The notes under the pieces: model-generated | What the model was told of the DNA's origin: nothing | Seen by the model: only the letters and a program-made list of their open reading frames with translations | The model's database searches: none | Position numbers and translations under genes: made by a program | Source: Thermoplasmatota archaeon | GTDB taxonomy: Archaea; Thermoplasmatota; JAQUQK01 | Length of the DNA: 11,718 nt | Assembly: GCA_028716125.1 (NCBI GenBank) | Contig: JAQUQK010000039.1 | Coordinates: 1-11,718 of the forward strand | Direction of reading: 5' to 3' | Shown: positions 8,172-11,718 of the stretch, piece after piece | How the letters are laid out: every line of letters begins with the position of its first letter | How positions within the stretch are numbered: position 1 is the stretch's first letter

Positions 8172-8177
8172 ACCTCC
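8172..8177 (-). promoter_or_regulatory. Ribosome binding site GGAGGT of the PGF-CTERM protein
   Basis: GGAGGT is the strongest Shine-Dalgarno in the window and sits six bases before the ATG at 8165. It lies inside the reading frame of the longer version from the TTG at 8189, which argues that the shorter start is used and the protein begins directly with its signal peptide. Confidence 0.8.
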
Positions 8178-8203
8178 GGTCGAGATCAAGAAGATTGAAG
8201 CGG

Positions 8204-8209
8204 AAAAAA
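8204..8209 (-). terminator. Possible oligo-T terminator or pause after the MDR gene
   Basis: The minus strand has six T in a row, 10 bases after the MDR stop codon. It could end part of the transcription before the surface-protein gene. I found no convincing TATA box downstream of it, so read-through into that gene remains likely. Confidence 0.25.
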
Positions 8210-8219
8210 GAGAGCGATT

Positions 8220-9248
8220 TTATTTTGAAACCTTGATAAGCACCTTTATTGCGTTTCCTTCTTTGGTCGAGAGCGTTTCGAATCCCTTGGCTATTTCTTC
8301 AAGCGGGAACGTATGGGTCGCAAGCAGTTTCACGTTTGCCCTGCCGGCGGCGATCATTTCCAGGGCGCGCATGAAATCGTCCTTCGTATATCCATAGTCG
8401 CCGAGAAGCCCGATTTCCTTCACTGTGAGGTCTATCGCGTTTATCGTTATGTCCGTCTGCATAAGCCCGACGACAATTGCATTCTTTCCTCTGCGAAGCA
8501 TGGACATCGCCTGCTGTATTGTCCTTTGCAGTCCGACCGCCTCTATTACAGAATCAGCCCCGCCTTTCGTTTCGGCGAGTATTCTCGCAACCGGGTCTTC
8601 CTGCATGACGTTTATCGTGACGTCGGCGCCCAATTTCTTTGCAAGCGCGAGCCGCCCCTCGTCGCCATTCGCGCCCGTTATGAAAATCTTGCCTGCGCCA
8701 GCCATCTTTGCGGCCATTAAGGACGTAAGCCCTATCATTCCGGGGCCAATGATTACGATGTTGTCGCCAATCTTAATGCCTGCCCTGCCCGCGGCATGTA
8801 TTCCGACTGAAATGGGTTCGACCATTGACGCATCTTCGAATGAAACGTTGTCAGGCAGTTTTATGCAACTCGCCGCCGGCACCGCCACGTATTCGGCAAA
8901 AGCGCCGCTGCTGTGAAGTCCTATCAGGCGCATGTTCTCGCAGATGTGGTTCTTACCTGTCCTGCACGGCTCGCAAACTCCGCAGGCGATTATCGGGTTG
9001 ACCACAACTCGGTCTCCGACTGCTACGCCCGTTGCCTTTGCGCCAACTTTTGAAACTATGCCGCTGAATTCGTGTCCCATGACAAGCGGCGGCTTCCTGC
9101 GCTTGGATGAGCCGTCGTATGCGTGGAGATCAGAGCCGCAGATACCAGCAACCTTTACCTGTATTAACGCCTGTTCTTCAGATATTTCTGGCTCCTTTAG
9201 TTCCTCGATCTTGAAATCCTTTCCGCCGTACCAGACTGCTGCTTTCAT
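8220..9248 (-). CDS. Zinc-dependent medium-chain alcohol/polyol dehydrogenase (MDR superfamily)
   Basis: This 342-aa protein has the usual length for threonine, sorbitol and related dehydrogenases. Catalytic zinc ligands appear as GICGSD (Cys37), GHE (His59, Glu60) and Glu144 in VEP. The structural zinc lobe has Cys89, Cys92, Cys95 and Cys103. The Rossmann motif GPGMIG is at 168-173. After beta-2 the sequence is TGANGDEGR with no acidic residue where NAD-specific members have Asp, suggesting NADP. It would oxidise a secondary alcohol of a polyol, amino acid or partly oxidised cyclitol to a ketone. It starts 12 bp after the SDR stop with GAGATGAT as ribosome binding site; nearby ATGs at 9253 and 9256 are out of frame. 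Close spacing indicates an operon with the SDR gene. The family is certain, the substrate unknown. Confidence 0.94.
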   Translation of the reverse strand: MKAAVWYGGKDFKIEELKEPEISEEQALIQVKVAGICGSDLHAYDGSSKRRKPPLVMGHEFSGIVSKVGAKATGVAVGDRVVVNPIIACGVCEPCRTGKNHICENMRLIGLHSSGAFAEYVAVPAASCIKLPDNVSFEDASMVEPISVGIHAAGRAGIKIGDNIVIIGPGMIGLTSLMAAKMAGAGKIFITGANGDEGRLALAKKLGADVTINVMQEDPVARILAETKGGADSVIEAVGLQRTIQQAMSMLRRGKNAIVVGLMQTDITINAIDLTVKEIGLLGDYGYTKDDFMRALEMIAAGRANVKLLATHTFPLEEIAKGFETLSTKEGNAIKVLIKVSK

Positions 9249-9260
9249 TTCATCATCTCT

Positions 9261-10046
9261 TTATCCCGCGTTCCAGCCCGCATCCACAAGCAGGTCAGCG
9301 CCAGTGATATATGATGCCTTGTCGGACGCTATGAAAAGCACCGGCTCCGCAATCTCTTCGGGCGTTCCCCATCTGTGGAATACGCCGATGTCCTCGCGCT
9401 CCTTTCGTATCGCCTCGACCGTCGTGTGGTGGCGCTTCGCCTCAATTTCGCAATCACCCATAAGCATCGGCGTGTCAACCGAGCCGGGGCTGATGCTGTT
9501 CACGCGTATTCCCTTTGGTCCAAGTTCCCAGGCGAGCGCTCTTGTCATAGATAGCTGCGCTCCCTTCGAACCGCCATATGCCGCGTGGTTTATCTGCCCG
9601 ACATGGCCGGATATGGATGAAACGTTAACTATTGATCCGCCTTTTGGCATATGTGGAACTGAATGCTTTATGCAGAAAATCATGCTCTTGTAGTTCGAGT
9701 CGACGAGATAGTCAATGTCGGCTTCAGTAGTTTCAGTTATCGGCTTTACGAGAACGACTCCAGCATTATTGACAAGTATATCGACGCGCCCGTATTTCTT
9801 TACGACGGCGTCGACCATCGCCTTTACTTCCGCTTCCTTGGAAACATCGGCATGAACAAAGATCGCCTCGCCCTTTTTCTTCTTGATTTCCTTGACTACG
9901 TCATTGCCCTTTGCGTCGTTCCTTGCAACGACGACGACCTTTGCGCCTTCGTCCGCGAACAGGAGTGCGCATGCTTTTCCAATTCCCTGTCCGGCCCCTG
10001 TTATAATCGCGACCTTGTTTTCCACGGATCCTTTCTTCCCTGCCAT
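9261..10046 (-). CDS. Short-chain dehydrogenase/reductase (SDR, classical type)
   Basis: This 261-aa protein is a classical SDR: cofactor motif TGAGQGIG at residues 16-23, NNAG at 93-96, Asn118, catalytic Ser143/144 in NVSSISG, and Tyr157-x3-Lys161 (YGGSK). Arg42 in VVVVARN after beta-2 favours NADP. The C-terminus has the usual SPGSVDTP and TGADLLVDAGW elements. Members oxidise or reduce secondary alcohols in sugars, acyl chains and polyols. I chose the ATG at 10046, preceded by GTGAT at 10051-10055, over the in-frame GTG at 10055, which is that same binding site. It sits between an SCP2-like gene (73 bp upstream) and the MDR gene (12 bp downstream). An FabG-like role in lipid metabolism is an alternative, given the SCP2 neighbour; the exact substrate cannot be told. 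Confidence 0.94.
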   Translation of the reverse strand: MAGKKGSVENKVAIITGAGQGIGKACALLFADEGAKVVVVARNDAKGNDVVKEIKKKKGEAIFVHADVSKEAEVKAMVDAVVKKYGRVDILVNNAGVVLVKPITETTEADIDYLVDSNYKSMIFCIKHSVPHMPKGGSIVNVSSISGHVGQINHAAYGGSKGAQLSMTRALAWELGPKGIRVNSISPGSVDTPMLMGDCEIEAKRHHTTVEAIRKEREDIGVFHRWGTPEEIAEPVLFIASDKASYITGADLLVDAGWNAG

Positions 10047-10089
10047 ATCAATCACTTTTGCATCGCAGTTGAAAATAGATATCGAATAG

Positions 10090-10115
10090 AAAAAGATAAT
10101 GAAACTTGGAAGTTT
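10090..10115 (-). terminator. Weak hairpin plus T5 between the SCP2-like and SDR genes
   Basis: AAACTT (10102-10107) and AAGTTT (10110-10115) are inverted repeats separated by two bases; on the minus strand they are followed by TTTTT at 10090-10094. This sits just past the SCP2 stop. It may be a terminator or attenuator that lowers expression of the downstream dehydrogenases, or chance in A/T-rich DNA. Confidence 0.25.
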
Positions 10116-10119
10116 TTAC

Positions 10120-10452
10120 TTACATTATTCCGAGTTTCTGGAGCTTCATTCCGAGGCCCATGTCTCCCTTGAACGAGAGCTTGCCTGTCATGTATGCGGA
10201 TACAGGGCTGAGCTTTCCGTTTGCCATCTTGATGAGGTCTTCGTCCTTCATCTTGACGGTGACGTTTGCGGTTGGCTCAACGCCCTTCTTCGTCTCGAGC
10301 TTCTGGTCCTTTATGATTATAAGCCAGTCGCCGCCGTTCGGTCCTGCGATGTTCATCTGCACGACGCAGCTCACGCCGACCGATTTCTCTGCCTTGAACT
10401 TGCTGGGCACCAGCACCGCAAAGAATTCCTCTGGTTTTGTTATGTCTGCCAT
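10120..10452 (-). CDS. SCP2-like (sterol carrier protein) lipid-binding domain protein
   Basis: This 110-aa protein is one stand-alone SCP2 domain (PF02036 type). Its second half shows the family pattern: TANVTVKMKDEDLIKMANGK, then a short helix, then GKLSFKGDMGL and a C-terminal amphipathic helix (about residues 61-107). SCP2 domains bind fatty acids, lipids or other hydrophobic ligands in a tunnel. There is no signal peptide or membrane segment, so it is cytoplasmic. The ATG at 10452 is preceded by AGGTGA (10458-10463) and preferred over the GTG at 10461 inside that site. It is the first gene of the minus-strand unit leading into the SDR and MDR genes. It could present a hydrophobic substrate to the SDR, but the 73-bp gap and the weak terminator between them leave this uncertain. 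No catalytic function is visible. Confidence 0.85.
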   Translation of the reverse strand: MADITKPEEFFAVLVPSKFKAEKSVGVSCVVQMNIAGPNGGDWLIIIKDQKLETKKGVEPTANVTVKMKDEDLIKMANGKLSPVSAYMTGKLSFKGDMGLGMKLQKLGIM

Positions 10453-10484
10453 CTTTGTCACCTATCCCGTTAAATTGCCAGATT

Positions 10485-10492
10485 GTTTATAA
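10485..10492 (-). promoter_or_regulatory. TATA box of the SCP2-SDR-MDR unit
   Basis: The minus strand reads TTATAAAC, a good archaeal TATA match. A start about 25 bp downstream would fall near 10462-10466, giving a leader of about 10-15 bases that just includes the AGGTGA site. No other match of this quality lies between 10453 and 10556. Confidence 0.55.
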
Positions 10493-10518
10493 TCGTATCG
10501 CAACGGCAAAAACCAAAA

Positions 10519-10553
10519 TGATTATCAATTAGGTTTCGCTCCAATAAATTGAT
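10519..10553 (+). promoter_or_regulatory. Probable promoter/operator region of the 2-hydroxyacid dehydrogenase gene
   Basis: The stretch before the ATG at 10557 has no Shine-Dalgarno, suggesting a leaderless mRNA, and the A/T-rich TATCAATTA at 10523-10531 is at TATA distance, although the match is poor. TGATTATCA (10519-10527) is a small palindrome. ATCAATT (10524-10530) and AATTGAT (10547-10553) form a 7-bp inverted pair that would place a regulator over the transcription start. Confidence 0.35.
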
Positions 10554-10556
10554 TGA

Positions 10557-11579
10557 ATGAAGGCACTGATAACCGCGCCTTTCCACGAGGAAGGCATCAG
10601 GATTTTGCGCAAGTACATGCAGGTCGACTACGAGAACTGGAAAGAAACCGGCAAGATGTACTCAGACGCCAATGAATTTGCCGATAAGATAAACAAGAAC
10701 AATTACGATGTTCTAATACTTGAAACTGAACAGGTTGACGAGGACGTTCTTTCAAAGTGCCCCGGCGTTAAAATCATCGCGTCCTGCAGGGGCAACCCGA
10801 TAAACATAGACCGCGAGGCCGCAAGTTCGCGCGGAATCCCGATTTTCTACACCCCTGCGAGGAATGCACAGGCGGTTGCGGAGCACACAATTGCAATAAT
10901 GTTCGCGGCGGTAAAGCACCTGATAAGCATGGACCGCGAACTGCATGCAGGCAAGTTGAAGATAGAAAGCGAGGACGACCTCACGAAAATGTTCAACCGC
11001 TGGACATCTTTTGAAATCGGCGGAAAGACCGTTGGAGTAATAGGACTTGGCGCAATTGGCTACCGCGTGGCAAAGATGCTCGATGCCGGATTCGGCTGCA
11101 AGATACTTGTATACGAGCCATATCCAAACGAAGCGCGCCTGAAGGAAGTCAACGGAACGCTTGTAGACCTTAACACGCTGATGAAGGAATCGGATATTGT
11201 TTCACTGCACGTCCCGATAACACCAGAAACCGAAAAACTCGTTGGCGCGGAGCAGTTTGCTCTGATGAAGCCGCACGCAGTATTTGTCAATACGGCAAGG
11301 GCGTACTGCACTGACGAGGATGCGCTTTTCGAAGCGGTAAAGAATAAGAAAATCGCGGCTGCTGCAATCGACGTTTCAGAGGTCGAGCCTATAGATTCCG
11401 ATAACCGTTTCCTGCAATTTGACAACGTCGTCGTCACTCCGCACATGGCAGGCCAGACGTTTGAAATCCCTTATCACCAGGCGGTAATGATAGGCGAGGA
11501 TATCGAGCGCTACCTGAACGGCAAGAAGCCGTGGTACGTGAAGAACAAGGAAGCCCTTGAGGGCAAGGACCTTAAATAA
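10557..11579 (+). CDS. D-isomer-specific 2-hydroxyacid dehydrogenase
   Basis: This 340-aa protein has the full two-domain layout of the family. The NAD-binding motif GLGAIG is at residues 163-168, and Glu187 in VYEPY after beta-2 suggests NAD. The catalytic triad is complete: Arg248 in NTARA, Glu277 in VEP (29 residues later, the family spacing) and His296 in TPHMAG. Members interconvert 2-hydroxy and 2-keto acids such as phosphoglycerate, glyoxylate or lactate. The Gly that normally follows the catalytic Arg is Ala249, and the next residues are YCTDED. There is no C-terminal ACT domain, so it is not a long-form SerA. Its stop is 28 bp before the start of an FGGY sugar kinase gene, and the two are probably one operon. 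This pairing suggests a sugar acid or short keto-sugar substrate rather than serine synthesis; that is inference. Confidence 0.92.
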   Translation: MKALITAPFHEEGIRILRKYMQVDYENWKETGKMYSDANEFADKINKNNYDVLILETEQVDEDVLSKCPGVKIIASCRGNPINIDREAASSRGIPIFYTPARNAQAVAEHTIAIMFAAVKHLISMDRELHAGKLKIESEDDLTKMFNRWTSFEIGGKTVGVIGLGAIGYRVAKMLDAGFGCKILVYEPYPNEARLKEVNGTLVDLNTLMKESDIVSLHVPITPETEKLVGAEQFALMKPHAVFVNTARAYCTDEDALFEAVKNKKIAAAAIDVSEVEPIDSDNRFLQFDNVVVTPHMAGQTFEIPYHQAVMIGEDIERYLNGKKPWYVKNKEALEGKDLK

Positions 11580-11607
11580 TCCGGCAATATAGTCAAAAGT
11601 GAAACGC

Positions 11608-11718
11608 ATGAATGACGGACTGCTCGTTTCCCTTGACGCAGGCTCCGGAGCGGGGCGATGCCTTATATTCGACACCAAAGGCAAGCTTGTCGCCCAGGCA
11701 TACAACGAATGGCACTGG
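11608..11718 (+). CDS. FGGY-family carbohydrate kinase, N-terminal 37 codons only
   Basis: The ATG at 11608 opens a frame to the right edge. GTGA at 11599-11602, five bases upstream, is the ribosome binding site. The first residues, MNDGLLVSLDAGSGAGR, match the FGGY phosphate-1 motif (DxGTxxxR/K type, here Asp10 to Arg17), followed by the typical FDTKGKLVAQAYNEW strand pair. FGGY kinases phosphorylate sugars and polyols with ATP in the cytoplasm. The form DAGSGAGR with CLIFD is close to what I recall for autoinducer-2 kinase (LsrK)-like members, but 37 residues cannot fix the substrate. The 28-bp gap after the 2-hydroxyacid dehydrogenase implies co-transcription. Confidence 0.85.
   Translation, partial: MNDGLLVSLDAGSGAGRCLIFDTKGKLVAQAYNEWHW

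Noticed and set aside
8166..8189. TTG start extending the surface protein by eight residues
   Set aside because: The extension contains the GGAGGT site, and the shorter form starts with a normal signal peptide of basic residues followed by a hydrophobic core.
8932..9693. Plus-strand open frame of 253 codons
   Set aside because: It is antisense to the MDR and SDR genes, both with complete catalytic motifs. The Ser/Pro/Thr-rich product is typical of a shadow of such genes.
1..11718. Mobile elements, CRISPR arrays, tRNA or rRNA genes
   Set aside because: I saw no transposase or integrase motifs, no regularly spaced direct repeats, and no tRNA-like cloverleaf or rRNA sequence. All gaps are short and explained by promoters or gene ends.

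Overview
The window looks like chromosomal DNA of an archaeon. Three signs support this. Genes that start a transcription unit have A/T-rich TATA-type elements 25-30 bp upstream, and two of them seem to be leaderless. Downstream genes in a unit have GGTGA/GGAGGT-type ribosome binding sites. A large secreted protein ends in a PGF-CTERM signal (Pro-Gly-Phe, hydrophobic helix, basic tail), the archaeosortase substrate mark found in several euryarchaeal groups. A Thermoplasmatota-like or related euryarchaeon would fit, but no marker gene in the window fixes the lineage. Coding density is high: no gene-free stretch exceeds about 150 bp, and I saw no RNA genes, insertion sequences or CRISPR arrays.

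Layout. (1) Positions 1-2686, minus strand: 895 uninterrupted codons of an MMPL/RND-type (HAE3-like) membrane exporter running off the left edge. (2) A 151-bp divergent promoter region holding a perfect 7+1+7 palindromic TATA element. (3) 2838-5746, plus strand: two Gfo/Idh/MocA dehydrogenases, then a cyclase-family metal hydrolase with an altered active site. (4) A T-rich convergent end at about 5751-5774. (5) 10452 back to 5775, minus strand: an SCP2-like lipid-binding protein, an SDR oxidoreductase, a zinc-dependent MDR dehydrogenase, and a PGF-CTERM surface protein with repeats resembling CWB2 and a NodB-like polysaccharide deacetylase domain. (6) A second divergent promoter region. (7) 10557 to the right edge, plus strand: a D-2-hydroxyacid dehydrogenase followed by the first 37 codons of an FGGY sugar kinase.

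Function. Five different dehydrogenases, one hydrolase and one sugar kinase in about 9 kb suggest breakdown (or less likely synthesis) of a polyol, cyclitol or sugar acid. Sequence cues at the end of Rossmann strand beta-2 suggest NAD for the two Gfo/Idh/MocA proteins and the 2-hydroxyacid dehydrogenase, and NADP for the SDR and MDR proteins. The surface deacetylase-like protein, the exporter and the SCP2 protein add an envelope or lipid theme whose link to the dehydrogenases is unproven. The combination, with its altered hydrolase and deacetylase active sites, is the best candidate here for an undescribed pathway.
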